From Streptomyces sp. C10-9-1 (GTDB lineage Bacteria; Actinomycetota; Actinomycetes; Streptomycetales; Streptomycetaceae), in assembly GCF_024497955.1 (NCBI RefSeq), contig NZ_JANHKP010000022.1, positions 36,660 through 100,659 on the forward strand: a stretch of 64,000 nt of DNA, read 5' to 3'. Of the stretch, positions 45,997-55,169 are shown one piece after another. Position numbers and translations under genes: made by a program. Each line of letters opens with the position of its first letter. The first letter of the stretch is position 1. A model generated the notes under the pieces. That model was not told the DNA's origin. It was given only the letters and a program-made list of their open reading frames with translations, and made no database searches.

Positions 45997-47223
45997 TCAG
46001 TGCTCCGCGGCGCCGCCGTCCGCGGCCTCCACCTCTTCCCGGGTGATGCCCAGCAGGTACAGCACCGTGTCCAGGAAGGGCACGTTGACCGCGGTGTGCG
46101 CGGCCTCGCGCACCACCGGCTTCGCGTTGAAGGCGACTCCCAGCCCCGCGGCGTTCAGCATGTCCAGGTCATTGGCGCCGTCGCCGATCGCCACCGTCTG
46201 CTCCAGCGGAACCCCCGCCTCCCCGGCGAACCTGCGCAGCAGCCGGGCCTTGCCCGCACGGTCGACGATCTCGCCCGTCACCCGGCCGGTGAGCCTGCCG
46301 TCCACGATCTCCAGGGTGTTGGCCGAGGCGAAGTCCAGCCCCAGCCGCTCCTTGAGGTCGTCGGTGACCTGGGTGAACCCGCCGGAGACCACGCCCACCT
46401 GGTAGCCGAGCCGCTTCAGGGTGCGGATCAGGGTCCGCGCCCCGGGCGTCAGCCGGACCTCGGCGCGCACCTTGTCGACGACCGAGGCGTCCAGGCCCTC
46501 CAGCAGCGCCACCCGGGCGTGCAGCGACTGCTCGAAGTCGAGCTCACCGCGCATCGCCGCGGCGGTCACCGCGGCCACCTCGTCCTCGCAGCCCGCATGG
46601 GCGGCGAACAGCTCGATGACCTCGTCCTGGATCAGCGTCGAGTCCACGTCCATCACGACCAGGCGCTGGGCCCGCCGGTGCAGACCGGCGGAGACCACGG
46701 CCACGTCCACGCCGATGCGCTGGGCCAGCGGGGCCAGCTCCGTGCGCAGCGGCTCCGTCTCCACACCGGAGACGGCGAACTCGACCGCGGTCACGGGGTA
46801 CTTCGCCAGCCGGAAGATGCGGTCGATGTTGGCGCCCATGCCGCTGATCCTGGCCGCTATGGCGGCCGTCGACTCGGCCGTCAGCGGGTGGCCCAGCACG
46901 GTGACGTGGGAACGCCCGCTGCCGCGCGGCCGGTTGTCGCCCGTACCGGAGATGATCTCGGCCTGGAGCCCCAGGGAGTCCGCCCAGCTGTGCACGGTGG
47001 CCCGCAGGTCGCCCTCGCCGGACCCGCCCGCCGACGGCGAGGTGACCAGCGCGCACAGCACGAGCCGACCGCGGGAGACGACCTGCTCGATGTCGACCAC
47101 GTCGACGGCGTAGGCGGCGAGGGTGTCGAAGAGCCCGGCGGTGATGCCGGGGCGGTCCTTCCCGAAGATCTTCACGAGAAGGGTGGGGACGTCGGTACCC
47201 GGAGGGGTCTGCGCTGCAGTCAT
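45997..47223 (-). CDS. serB: Phosphoserine phosphatase SerB
   Basis: This 408-residue enzyme catalyses the last step of serine synthesis. The N-terminal 180 residues form two ACT domains (LLVKIFGKDRPGITAGLFDTLA; HVTVLGHPL). The C-terminal HAD phosphatase has the nucleophile Asp192 in VVMDVDSTL, SGGFTQV and VAIGDGANDLDML. Such ACT-bearing SerB proteins may be feedback-regulated by serine. Divergent from the FHA-ABC gene. ATG start with GGGAGC nearby. Confidence 0.93.
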   Translation of the reverse strand: MTAAQTPPGTDVPTLLVKIFGKDRPGITAGLFDTLAAYAVDVVDIEQVVSRGRLVLCALVTSPSAGGSGEGDLRATVHSWADSLGLQAEIISGTGDNRPRGSGRSHVTVLGHPLTAESTAAIAARISGMGANIDRIFRLAKYPVTAVEFAVSGVETEPLRTELAPLAQRIGVDVAVVSAGLHRRAQRLVVMDVDSTLIQDEVIELFAAHAGCEDEVAAVTAAAMRGELDFEQSLHARVALLEGLDASVVDKVRAEVRLTPGARTLIRTLKRLGYQVGVVSGGFTQVTDDLKERLGLDFASANTLEIVDGRLTGRVTGEIVDRAGKARLLRRFAGEAGVPLEQTVAIGDGANDLDMLNAAGLGVAFNAKPVVREAAHTAVNVPFLDTVLYLLGITREEVEAADGGAAEH

Positions 47224-47547
47224 GGTGCTCCCACCGTATCCGGCGCGGCCCGGGACAGCCCCTCCGTCCCGCCTGGCGGACAGCCGCGCGCCGCACGCCG
47301 CCGCCCCGGTGCGGACCGTGCCTCCCCCTCACGCACCGGGCGTCCCCCGGCCTCGGCCGCACCGCCCTGCGCCGTGTCGGGGACCGCCCCGCGCCACGTC
47401 GCCGCGCGGTGACGAAGGTCCCAACTGGGTACCGAAGGGGGTCTTCCCACGGCCTGGCTTTCGGATACCGGACCGGGCCTGAAATAGTTCCCACGATGTT
47501 CGCCATCCCTAGGCTCCCGGCGACGGGGGGCGCTCGGGGGACAACTA
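47224..47547 (+). promoter_or_regulatory. 324-nt serB/FHA-ABC intergenic region with candidate promoter
   Basis: No gene is supported here. TTCCCA (47488-47493) and TAGGCT (47510-47515) are 16 nt apart and lie 32 nt before the FHA-ABC start, a plausible promoter. An AAATAGT stretch at 47482-47488 is a second, weaker candidate. The serB promoter on the other strand is not obvious. Confidence 0.35.
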
Positions 47548-50079
47548 GTGGGGCATGGAGTGCCGGAACTCGTACTGGAATTGAACGGAAGGACCTGGAC
47601 CCTCGATCCGTCCAGGACATACACGCTCGGCCGCGACCCCCAGGGTGACCTGGTGCTCGACGACGCCCGGGTCTCGTGGCGGCACGCCACGCTCAGCTGG
47701 AGCGGCCGAAGTTGGGCCGTCGAGGACCACGGCAGCACCAACGGCACCTACCTGGGGGGCCGGCGGATCCACCAGGCGGAGCTCGGCCCCGGCGCCGCCG
47801 TCCACCTCGGCAACGCGACGGACGGCCCGCGGCTGGCCTTCTCCGCCCCGGCGCCCGGCGCCTACGGCGCCCAGCCCGCCGCCGCGCCCCACGCCGCCGC
47901 ACAGGCCGGCGGCGCGCCGGGGGCCTGGCCCGGGCCCGCCGCCGCATCCGCGCCCGCCGGCGAGGGGGCGCAGGCTCCGCGCGCGGCGGGGACGCCGGGG
48001 GCAGGGCAGGTCCCGCACCAGCAGGGCGCCGGGCGGCAGGACCCCGCCCCGGCCTACGGCGACCGCAGCCCGACGACCTTCCACCAGCTGGCGCTCGGCC
48101 GCGTCATGCGCATCGGACGCGCCCTGGAGAACGAACTGGTCGTCTCCGACCTCCAGGTCTCGCGCCACCACGCCGAGTTCGTCGCGACCCCCGACGGCCG
48201 CTTCGAGATCCGCGACCTGGGCTCGCACAACGGCACGTACGTCAACGGCCAGCCCATCGCCAAGTCCTCCACGGTCCTCATCGGCCCGAGCGACATCGTC
48301 GGCGTCGGCCACTCCGCCTTCCGGCTGGTCGGCGACCGGCTGGAGGAGTTCGTCGACACCGGCGAGGTCTCCTTCTCCGCCCGCCACCTCACGGTCACCG
48401 TCGACGGCGGCAAGCAGATCCTGCGCGACGTGTCCTTCGGCGTGCCCGAGAAGTCGCTCATCGGCGTGATCGGCCCCTCCGGGTCCGGGAAGTCCACCCT
48501 GCTCAAGGCGCTGACCGGCTACCGGCCGGCCGACCAGGGCGACGTCCTCTACGACAACCGCAGCCTCTACAAGCAGTTCGCCGAACTGCGCCAGCGCATC
48601 GGTCTGGTCCCGCAGGACGACATCCTGCACAAGGAGCTCACCGTCCGTAAGGCCCTGAAGTACGCGGCCAAGCTCCGCTTCCCGGCCGACACCACGGAGG
48701 CCGAGCGCGAGGCGCGCATCGGCGAGGTGCTGCGCGAACTGAAGCTGGACATCCACAAGGACAAGAAGGTCACCGCGCTCTCCGGCGGGCAGCGCAAGCG
48801 CGTCTCGGTGGCCCTGGAGCTGCTGACCAAGCCCTCGCTGATCTTCCTGGACGAGCCGACCTCCGGCCTCGACCCGGGCATGGACCGCGATGTGATGCAG
48901 CTGCTGCGCGGTCTCGCCGACGACGGCCGCACCGTGCTGGTGGTGACCCACTCCGTGGCCGAACTCGCGCTCTGCGACAAGCTGCTGGTGATGGCGCCCG
49001 GCGGAGCGGTGGCGTACTTCGGCCCGCCCGAGGAGGCGCTGAACTTCTTCGGCTACACCACGTGGGCGGACGTGTTCTCGGCCTTCGAGAACTACCGGGA
49101 CTACGACTGGGCCGGCCGCTGGAAGGGCTCCCAGCACTACCAGATGTACGCCGCCGACATCGACGCGGTCGCCCCGCAGGCGGTGCAGATGCCGCCGCAG
49201 CAGCTGAAGCCGCCGAAGCCGCAGAGCTGGGGCTCCCAGCTGTTCACGCTGATCCGGCGGTACGTCTCGGTGATCGCCTCGGACAAGGGCTTCATGGCCC
49301 TGATGCTGGTGCTGCCGGCCGTCCTCGGCGCCGTGAGCCTGGTGATCAACCCGGACAGCGGCCTGCTGGTCAACGTCAACGAGCAGACCGGGCGGATCAT
49401 CCCCAACGGCACGGCCACCACGGTGCTGCTGATCCTGGTGGTGGGCGCCTGCTTCGCGGGCGCCGCCAACTCGGTCCGCGAGCTGATCAAGGAACGGGTG
49501 ATCTACGAGCGGGAGCGGGCCACCGGCCTGTCCCGGTCCGCGTACCTGATGTCCAAGGTGATCGTCCTCGGGATGATCACCGCGGTCCAGGGTGCGCTGG
49601 TCGGCGCGATCGGCTTCGCCACCCGCGAGCTGCCCGAGGAGGGGCTGGTCCTCGGGAGCGCGGTGCTGCTGGAGCTCTCCCTGCCGATCATGGCCCTCGG
49701 CTTCACCTCGATGATGTTCGGCCTGATCATCTCGGCGCTGGTGAAGACGGCCGAGAAGACCATGCCGCTGCTGGTGATGTTCGCCATCGTCCAGGTCGTC
49801 TTCACCGGCTGCCTGTTCGTCCTGCACGGCACGGTCGGCGTCAACGAGTTCTCGTACCTGATGCCCTCGCGCTGGGCGGTGGCGGCCGCGGGCACCACCC
49901 TGGACTTCAACCGGATCAACCCCAACACCGACGATCCGGCCAGCACGGACCCGCTGTGGGACCACGAGGCCGGGGCCTGGGTGCTCGACATGGGCGTGCT
50001 GCTGGCCCTCGGGGCCTTCTGCGCCTTCCTGGTGGCCCGCTTCCTGCGGCGCCACGAGCCGGAGGTCATGCGCAAGTGA
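47548..50079 (+). CDS. FHA-FHA-ABC transporter (Rv1747-like)
   Basis: This 843-residue single-chain half-transporter has two N-terminal forkhead-associated domains (about 26-90 and 188-260; RIGRALENELVVSDLQVSRHH, GSHNGTYVNG) split by an Ala/Pro/Gly linker. An ABC ATPase follows (Walker A 309-316 GPSGSGKS, signature LSGGQRKRVS, Walker B LIFLDEPTSGLD), then an ABC2-type membrane domain with six helices. The mycobacterial homologue Rv1747 is phosphorylated by Ser/Thr kinases and recruits them through its FHA domains. The substrate is unknown. A GTG at 47560 is an alternative start. Confidence 0.9.
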   Translation: MGHGVPELVLELNGRTWTLDPSRTYTLGRDPQGDLVLDDARVSWRHATLSWSGRSWAVEDHGSTNGTYLGGRRIHQAELGPGAAVHLGNATDGPRLAFSAPAPGAYGAQPAAAPHAAAQAGGAPGAWPGPAAASAPAGEGAQAPRAAGTPGAGQVPHQQGAGRQDPAPAYGDRSPTTFHQLALGRVMRIGRALENELVVSDLQVSRHHAEFVATPDGRFEIRDLGSHNGTYVNGQPIAKSSTVLIGPSDIVGVGHSAFRLVGDRLEEFVDTGEVSFSARHLTVTVDGGKQILRDVSFGVPEKSLIGVIGPSGSGKSTLLKALTGYRPADQGDVLYDNRSLYKQFAELRQRIGLVPQDDILHKELTVRKALKYAAKLRFPADTTEAEREARIGEVLRELKLDIHKDKKVTALSGGQRKRVSVALELLTKPSLIFLDEPTSGLDPGMDRDVMQLLRGLADDGRTVLVVTHSVAELALCDKLLVMAPGGAVAYFGPPEEALNFFGYTTWADVFSAFENYRDYDWAGRWKGSQHYQMYAADIDAVAPQAVQMPPQQLKPPKPQSWGSQLFTLIRRYVSVIASDKGFMALMLVLPAVLGAVSLVINPDSGLLVNVNEQTGRIIPNGTATTVLLILVVGACFAGAANSVRELIKERVIYERERATGLSRSAYLMSKVIVLGMITAVQGALVGAIGFATRELPEEGLVLGSAVLLELSLPIMALGFTSMMFGLIISALVKTAEKTMPLLVMFAIVQVVFTGCLFVLHGTVGVNEFSYLMPSRWAVAAAGTTLDFNRINPNTDDPASTDPLWDHEAGAWVLDMGVLLALGAFCAFLVARFLRRHEPEVMRK

Positions 50080-50114
50080 CGTGACCGCGGGCCGGGGACG
50101 GTCCGCGGACGACG

Positions 50115-50151
50115 CCGGAGGGCGCACCCCGAACGGGGGTGCGCCCTCCGG
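50115..50151. terminator. Perfect 16-bp hairpin between convergent genes
   Basis: Positions 50115-50130 and 50136-50151 are exact reverse complements with a 5-nt loop, between the FHA-ABC gene and the converging transglycosylase gene. Confidence 0.8.
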
Positions 50152-50193
50152 GCGTCCGCGGTGTCCGCGCCGGGCGGCCGGGGTGCGCGCGGC

Positions 50194-50928
50194 TCAGTAG
50201 GCGCTGTCGACGTTGTCCATGGAGCCGTAGCGGTCGGCCGCGTAGTTGCAGGCGGCGACGATGTTGGCGACCGGGTCGTACTGGTCCTTCTTCGTGCCCG
50301 GGACGTGGTAGGCGTCGAAGGTCGGCTTGATGACCTGGAGCAGGCCCTTGGAGGGGACGCCGTTGCGGGCGTTGATGTCCCAGTTGTTGATCGCGAGGGG
50401 GTTGCCGGAGGACTCGCGCATGATGTTGCGGTGGATGCCCTCGTAGCTGCCGGGGATGTCGTGCTTCTTCATGATGGACAGCGCCTCGCGGATCCAGCCG
50501 TCCAGGTTGTTCGGGTAGGTCACCTTCGCGGGCTTGGCGGCGCGGGCCTTGCGGTCGGCGGCGGCCTTCTCCTCGGCACGCTTCTCGGCGGCGGCCTTGG
50601 CCTTCTTCTCGGCCTCGGCCTTCTCTGCTGCCTCGGCCTTCTTCTTCGCCGCCTCGGCCTCGGCCTTCTTCTTCTCCAGCTGCGCCTTCACCTGCGCCTC
50701 GAAGGAGGACTGCTGGGTGGCGATGCTCTCCTGCACCTTGGCGGCCTGGGCGGGGTCCACCTTCCAGGAGACCGGGGCGGCCGCGGCGACCTCCGTGGTC
50801 GTGCCGGCGTCGGCGTCGGTGGGGACGAGCGTGAGCCCCACGGCGGCGGCGGAGGCGACGGCGACACCGGCGACCGCGGCCTTGCGCGATCGGAGGCGAC
50901 GGAGGGCGGGGGAGTTGAGCACGGACAT
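50194..50928 (-). CDS. Secreted SLT-domain transglycosylase with coiled coil
   Basis: This 244-residue exported murein hydrolase has a basic N-terminus followed by a hydrophobic signal (VAGVAVASAAAVGLTLVP). A long Ala/Lys/Glu-rich coiled coil spans about 70-150. The SLT-type catalytic domain has the glutamate in NIMRESSGNP and GLLQVIKPTFDAY. It is inferred to cleave peptidoglycan during growth or spore development. The ATG at 50928 is chosen because the signal peptide starts there. It ends in SMDNVDSAY. Confidence 0.88.
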   Translation of the reverse strand: MSVLNSPALRRLRSRKAAVAGVAVASAAAVGLTLVPTDADAGTTTEVAAAAPVSWKVDPAQAAKVQESIATQQSSFEAQVKAQLEKKKAEAEAAKKKAEAAEKAEAEKKAKAAAEKRAEEKAAADRKARAAKPAKVTYPNNLDGWIREALSIMKKHDIPGSYEGIHRNIMRESSGNPLAINNWDINARNGVPSKGLLQVIKPTFDAYHVPGTKKDQYDPVANIVAACNYAADRYGSMDNVDSAY

Positions 50929-51209
50929 GCAGGCGTACCTCTTCGAATAGCGGGGAGTCGCTCCAGGGCCGGTTCGGCTCTGCGCTGTTCGTGGAAGCGA
51001 CGTCGGCAATTCTTAGCGGCAGCAAAATCTGCTGGCAAAGGTGTGACGTACTAACTGCGGTAGTGGATCACCCTTGCCCGATACGCCCGATTAACCCGTG
51101 CTGTCCGTGCTCACATGCCCTTTATCTATCCACTAGCACGGTTCGTAAGTGACCTGCGCCCTATGCGAGGGCTCACACGCCCTCAGGGCCTCCCTCACCC
51201 TCTGTTGCT
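50929..51209 (-). promoter_or_regulatory. Long, lower-GC leader region of the transglycosylase gene
   Basis: This 281-nt stretch is clearly less GC-rich than its neighbours. On the minus strand TTGCCA (complement of 51033-51038) and TAAGAA (complement of 51010-51015) are 17 nt apart, a good promoter about 80 nt upstream of the start. A 6-bp hairpin GAGGGC/GCCCTC (51167-51184) just after the queA-like stop may terminate that transcript. GTTGC/GCAAC at 51204-51217 overlaps the stop. I looked for a c-di-AMP riboswitch here and did not find its core. Confidence 0.5.
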
Positions 51210-52334
51210 TCAGCAACTCGCTATGTGGGTGCTCTCCGCCGGGAGGATGAGGTGGGTGTCCCCGAACTCGTGCCAGAGGTAGGCCCGCCGCAGGGCCTCC
51301 TCGTACGCGAGGACCAGGGCCTCCCTGCCCGCCAGTGCCTCCAGCATCAGCAGATGCGAGGTCTCCGGTTCGTGGAGCCCCGTCAGGAGCCCGTCCACCA
51401 CCCGCACACCCCGCCGGGGCGTGACCACCAGATCCGTCCAGCCGGCGGTCGGCACCACGGCGCCCGACGGCCCGGCGGCCGACTCCAGCGACCGCACGGC
51501 CGTCGTCCCGACCGCCACGATCCGCCCTCCGGCCGCCCGGGCCGCGTTCACCAGCCACGCCGTCGCCGCCGGCACCGAGAAGCGCTCCGGGTAGGGAGGC
51601 TCGTGCGCCTCCGGGGACGACACCCCCGTGTGCAGCGTGACCGGGGCGAACTGCACCCCCCGGCTCACCAGCTCCGCCACCAGCGCACCCGTGAAGGGCC
51701 GCGAGGCACTCGGCATCTCCGCCGACCCCGACCCGTCCGGACAGGGCACCGAGAACACCGTCCGGTACGCCGCGGCGGGCTGGTCCCGCTCCGTGTACCG
51801 GTAGCGGATCGGGCGCCCGTACCGCGCCAGCAGCTCCGGCACGGCCGTCTCGGCCGAGGCCCACCACAGCCGGTCCGCTCCCGGGGCCAGCGGTTCGCGG
51901 AGCACCAGCCGGGTGCCCCCCGGCAGCCGCACCACGGCCCCCGGCGGACCGCCCGCCCGCGGTACCGTCGTCCCCGCGCCGTCCGGACTCCTCAGCTCCA
52001 CCGCCCACCGGGCGCCCGCTCCCCGTCCCGGCCCGCGGGTCGAGAAGTGCACCACCACCGGCTCCGGGCCCAGCCGCCCGTCGACCGCCGCCGGCAGGGT
52101 GGGAGAGGTGTTCACCACCAGGACGTCCCCCGCCCGCAACTGGCCCGGCAGCTCCCGGAACACCCGGTGCACCACCCGGCGCCCCCGCGAGACCAGCAGC
52201 CGCACGTCCTCCCGTCCCGCGCCCCGCACCTCCGCCGGCACCCGCGCCGACAGCTCCGGCGGCACCCGCAGCCCCTCCAGCCGCACGGCGCCCGCCCCGC
52301 CCCGCCCGGAGCCCCGGGCCGCACCCGCGCTCAC
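51210..52334 (-). CDS. QueA-like S-adenosylmethionine:tRNA ribosyltransferase-isomerase
   Basis: This 374-residue protein has a QueA fold. Key blocks are DVLVVNTSPTLPAAVDGR near the N-terminus, PIRYRYTERDQPAAAYRTVFS, ASRPFTGALVAEL, VQFAPVTLHTGVSSPE and the late THLLMLEALAG, TDLVV and ESTHI segments. QueA transfers ribose from SAM to queuosine precursors in tRNA. GTG at 52334 overlaps the SDR stop by 4 nt. No other queuosine gene (tgt, queG or transporter) is present here, so its true substrate is open. Confidence 0.8.
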   Translation of the reverse strand: MSAGAARGSGRGGAGAVRLEGLRVPPELSARVPAEVRGAGREDVRLLVSRGRRVVHRVFRELPGQLRAGDVLVVNTSPTLPAAVDGRLGPEPVVVHFSTRGPGRGAGARWAVELRSPDGAGTTVPRAGGPPGAVVRLPGGTRLVLREPLAPGADRLWWASAETAVPELLARYGRPIRYRYTERDQPAAAYRTVFSVPCPDGSGSAEMPSASRPFTGALVAELVSRGVQFAPVTLHTGVSSPEAHEPPYPERFSVPAATAWLVNAARAAGGRIVAVGTTAVRSLESAAGPSGAVVPTAGWTDLVVTPRRGVRVVDGLLTGLHEPETSHLLMLEALAGREALVLAYEEALRRAYLWHEFGDTHLILPAESTHIASC

Positions 52335-53026
52335 GCGGAGCCTCCCAGGTCCGCGGCGACCAGCCGGCCCGAGGCGGGGCGCTCGGCGAGGAGGCGCAGG
52401 AAGGCCGGCACCACCGACTCCGGCGAGGGCCGCGGGTCGCGGTCGCCGGGGACCGCCGCGCGGTACATCCCGGTGTCCATGTCGCCCGGGTCCACGCTCC
52501 ACGCCCTCAGGCCGGGCTCCTCCACGCCCAGCACCGCCACCAGCCGGTCGAGCGCCGCCTTGGACGCCCCGTAGCCGCCCCAGGTCCCGTACGCCTCCAC
52601 CGCGGCGTCCGAGCTCACCGCCAGGACCGCCCCCGCGGGAGAACGCCGCAGCAGCGGCAGTGCCTCCCGGACCAGGCCCAGCGCGGCCACCGCGTTCACC
52701 TCCAGGGCCCTGCGGAAGCCCTCCAGCGACAGCTCCGCCAGCGGTACCAGGGGCTGCGCGCCGAGCGCACCGGCATTGCTCACCAGCAGGTCCAGCCCGC
52801 CCAGCTCCCGGGCGGCGGACACCAGCTCCGAGCGGTGCCCGGCGTCCGCCACATCGCCCGCCACCTGCCTCACCCGCGTCCCGTGGAGTCCCGCCCGCCG
52901 CGCGCTCTCCCCGAGCTCCCCGGCCGTCCGGGCACCGAGCACCAGGTCCCAGCCCTCCCGGGCCAGGCCCCTCGCCAGCGCACCCCCGAGTCCCTTCGAC
53001 GCCCCCGTGACCACCGCTACCGGCAT
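52331..53026 (-). CDS. SDR family oxidoreductase
   Basis: This 231-residue short-chain dehydrogenase has TGASKGLG (about 7-14), LVSNAG and the catalytic S-Y-K in SSDAAVEAYGTWGGYGASK. A carboxy-terminal DPGDMDTGMYRAAVPGD follows the active site. It is coupled to the queA-like gene by a 4-nt overlap, which hints at a shared process. Substrate unknown. Confidence 0.85.
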   Translation of the reverse strand: MPVAVVTGASKGLGGALARGLAREGWDLVLGARTAGELGESARRAGLHGTRVRQVAGDVADAGHRSELVSAARELGGLDLLVSNAGALGAQPLVPLAELSLEGFRRALEVNAVAALGLVREALPLLRRSPAGAVLAVSSDAAVEAYGTWGGYGASKAALDRLVAVLGVEEPGLRAWSVDPGDMDTGMYRAAVPGDRDPRPSPESVVPAFLRLLAERPASGRLVAADLGGSA

Positions 53027-53227
53027 GGCGACCGCCCCTTCCGCTCCGTACGTCGCGTTCTCGCCGCCACCGTAGGAACGCGCACCGCCCGGTCGCCTCG
53101 TGCCCGGGCCCCCTCCCGGCCGGGCACTTCGGACTACGACCACCGGTCGGCCTACGACCCGAGGCCCAGGTCCGAAGCGGTCCCCGGCCCGATACGGAAG
53201 GTCACCGGCCGCCGGTACCGTGAGGCC

Positions 53228-54376
53228 ATGAGCCATCGACCGAGCTCCGGCCTGGCGGCCGTGAGCACCGCGCTGCTGGCGATGAGCCGGCACCTCCAGG
53301 TGCGCGACGTGCTGGCGACGATCGTCGCCTCGGCCAGGGAGCTGCTGGACGCCGAGTACGCGGCGCTGGGCGTCCCCGACGACCACGGCGGCTTCGCCCA
53401 GTTCGTGGTCGACGGCGTCTCCGACGCCCAGTGGAAGGCCATCGGCCCCCTGCCGCGCCAGCACGGCGTCCTCGCCGCGATGCTCCAGGGCGCGCGCGCC
53501 GAGCGGCTGGCCGACGTCACCCGGGACCCGCGCTTCGGCGGCTGGCCCTCCGCCCACCCCGAGATGACCGACTTCCTCGGGCTGCCGATCCGGGACGGCG
53601 ACGAGGTGATCGGCGCCCTCTTCCTCGCCAACAAGCGCTGCGCCCGGCCGCCGTCCGGCGGCTGCGGCTTCACCGAGGAGGACGAGGAGCTGCTGGGCAT
53701 CCTCGCCCAGCACGCCGCCATCGCCCTGACCAACGCCCGGCTGTACGAGCGCAGCCGCGAACTCACCATCGCCGAGGAGCGCTCGCGCCTCGCCCACGAG
53801 CTCCACGACGCCGTCAGCCAGAAGCTCTTCTCCCTGCGGCTGACGGCCCAGGCCGCCGCCGCGCTGGTGGACCGCGCCCCGGCCCGCGCCAAGGAGGAGC
53901 TGCACCAGGTGGCGGAGCTGGCCGCGGAGGCCGCCGACGAGCTGCGTGCCGCCGTGGTGGAGCTGCGTCCCGCGGCACTGGACGAGGACGGCCTGGTCAA
54001 CACCCTGCGCACCCAGGTCCAGGTCCTGGACCGCGCCCACAGCGCCCGGGTCACCTTCGACGCGGGCCGCATCAGGGCGCTGCCCGCCGCCCAGGAGGAG
54101 GCGCTGCTGAGGGTCGCGCAGGAGGCCCTGCACAACGCGCTGCGCCACTCCGGCGCCGGCCGGGTGGACGTCGCCCTCGCCCGCCGGGGCCGCGGTGCGG
54201 TCCTGAGCGTCCACGACGACGGCAGGGGCTTCGACCCCGGAGCGGTGCGCAGGGCGGGCCGCCACCTCGGCCTGGTCTCCATGCGGGACCGCGCCGGGGG
54301 AGTGGGCGGCGCCCTGACGGTGGAATCGGCGCCCGGCGAGGGCACCACGATCGAGATGGAGGTCCCCGGTGGCTGA
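53228..54376 (+). CDS. GAF-domain sensor histidine kinase (NarL-type partner)
   Basis: This 382-residue cytoplasmic kinase has no transmembrane segments. A GAF domain (about 25-175, with AALGVPDD, LGLPIRDGDEVIGALFLANK) precedes a HisKA_3 dimerisation region with the phosphoryl His at about 193 (HELHDAVSQKL), and then an HATPase domain with N-box ALHNALRHSGA and DDGRGFD. It is inferred to sense a small molecule or redox through GAF. TACCGT lies 6 nt before the ATG. It overlaps the response regulator gene by 8 nt. Confidence 0.9.
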   Translation: MSHRPSSGLAAVSTALLAMSRHLQVRDVLATIVASARELLDAEYAALGVPDDHGGFAQFVVDGVSDAQWKAIGPLPRQHGVLAAMLQGARAERLADVTRDPRFGGWPSAHPEMTDFLGLPIRDGDEVIGALFLANKRCARPPSGGCGFTEEDEELLGILAQHAAIALTNARLYERSRELTIAEERSRLAHELHDAVSQKLFSLRLTAQAAAALVDRAPARAKEELHQVAELAAEAADELRAAVVELRPAALDEDGLVNTLRTQVQVLDRAHSARVTFDAGRIRALPAAQEEALLRVAQEALHNALRHSGAGRVDVALARRGRGAVLSVHDDGRGFDPGAVRRAGRHLGLVSMRDRAGGVGGALTVESAPGEGTTIEMEVPGG

Positions 54377-55013
54377 GGAGCGGATCCGGGTGCTGCTGGT
54401 CGACGACCACCAGGTGGTCCGGCGGGGCCTGCGCACCTTCCTGGAGGTGCAGGACGACATCGAGGTGGTCGGCGAGGCCGCCGACGGGGCGGAGGGCGTG
54501 GAGCGGGCCGTCGAGCTGGAGCCGCACGTCGTCCTGATGGACGTGAAGATGCCCGGCACGGACGGCATCGAGGCGCTGCGCAGGCTGCGCGATCTGGGCA
54601 GCCCGGCGAGGGTGCTCATCGTGACCAGCTTCACCGAGCAGCGCACCGTCGTCCCCGCCCTCCGGGCGGGCGCCTCCGGCTACGTGTACAAGGACGTGGA
54701 CCCCGACGCCCTCGCCGGGGCGATCCGCTCGGTCCACGCGGGCCATGTGCTGCTCCAGCAGGAGGTCGCCGGGGCACTGCTCTCGCAGGACGCGCCGGGC
54801 GGCGGTTCGGGCAGGGGCCCGAGCCTGACCGACCGGGAGCGCGAGGTGCTCGGCCTGATCGCCGACGGCCGCTCCAACCGGGAGATCGCCCGTGCGCTGG
54901 TGCTCTCGGAGAAGACCGTGAAGACACACGTCTCGAACATCCTGATGAAGCTCGACCTCGCGGACCGGACGCAGGCCGCGCTGTGGGCCGTCCGGCACGG
55001 TGACGCGGGCTGA
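54369..55013 (+). CDS. NarL/FixJ-family response regulator
   Basis: This 214-residue protein has a receiver domain with the acidic pair D12-D13 and phospho-acceptor D58 (LMDVKMPG). A LuxR-type helix-turn-helix follows in the C-terminal third (LTDREREVLGLIADGRSNREIARALVLSEKTVKTHVSNIL). It is the cognate partner of the GAF kinase encoded with it. Target genes are unknown; chpE lies just downstream but has its own promoter region. Confidence 0.92.
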   Translation: MAEERIRVLLVDDHQVVRRGLRTFLEVQDDIEVVGEAADGAEGVERAVELEPHVVLMDVKMPGTDGIEALRRLRDLGSPARVLIVTSFTEQRTVVPALRAGASGYVYKDVDPDALAGAIRSVHAGHVLLQQEVAGALLSQDAPGGGSGRGPSLTDREREVLGLIADGRSNREIARALVLSEKTVKTHVSNILMKLDLADRTQAALWAVRHGDAG

Positions 55014-55081
55014 GGAGAGCGCGGCCCGGGGCGTACGCGGGCGTGTCCGGGCCCCCGGGGGAGCGCGGCCGGGCACACAAT

Positions 55082-55098
55082 CGGAATGTCATCTTCCG
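55082..55098. promoter_or_regulatory. Palindrome upstream of chpE
   Basis: CGGAA-N7-TTCCG is a perfect short palindrome located 118 nt upstream of the chpE start. It could be a regulator or sigma-related site. The neighbouring ATTCACACCGACG stretch is less GC-rich and may hold the chpE promoter. Confidence 0.35.
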
Positions 55099-55169
55099 AA
55101 CGTGGATTCACACCGACGGGTGTTCGTCACTCACATGGCGTATCCGTGCGGGGGGTCGGGCGTTCTCCA

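Noticed and set aside
50929..51120. c-di-AMP (ydaO) riboswitch upstream of the transglycosylase gene
   Set aside because: Such riboswitches often precede wall-hydrolase genes in Streptomyces, but the conserved cores could not be found here.
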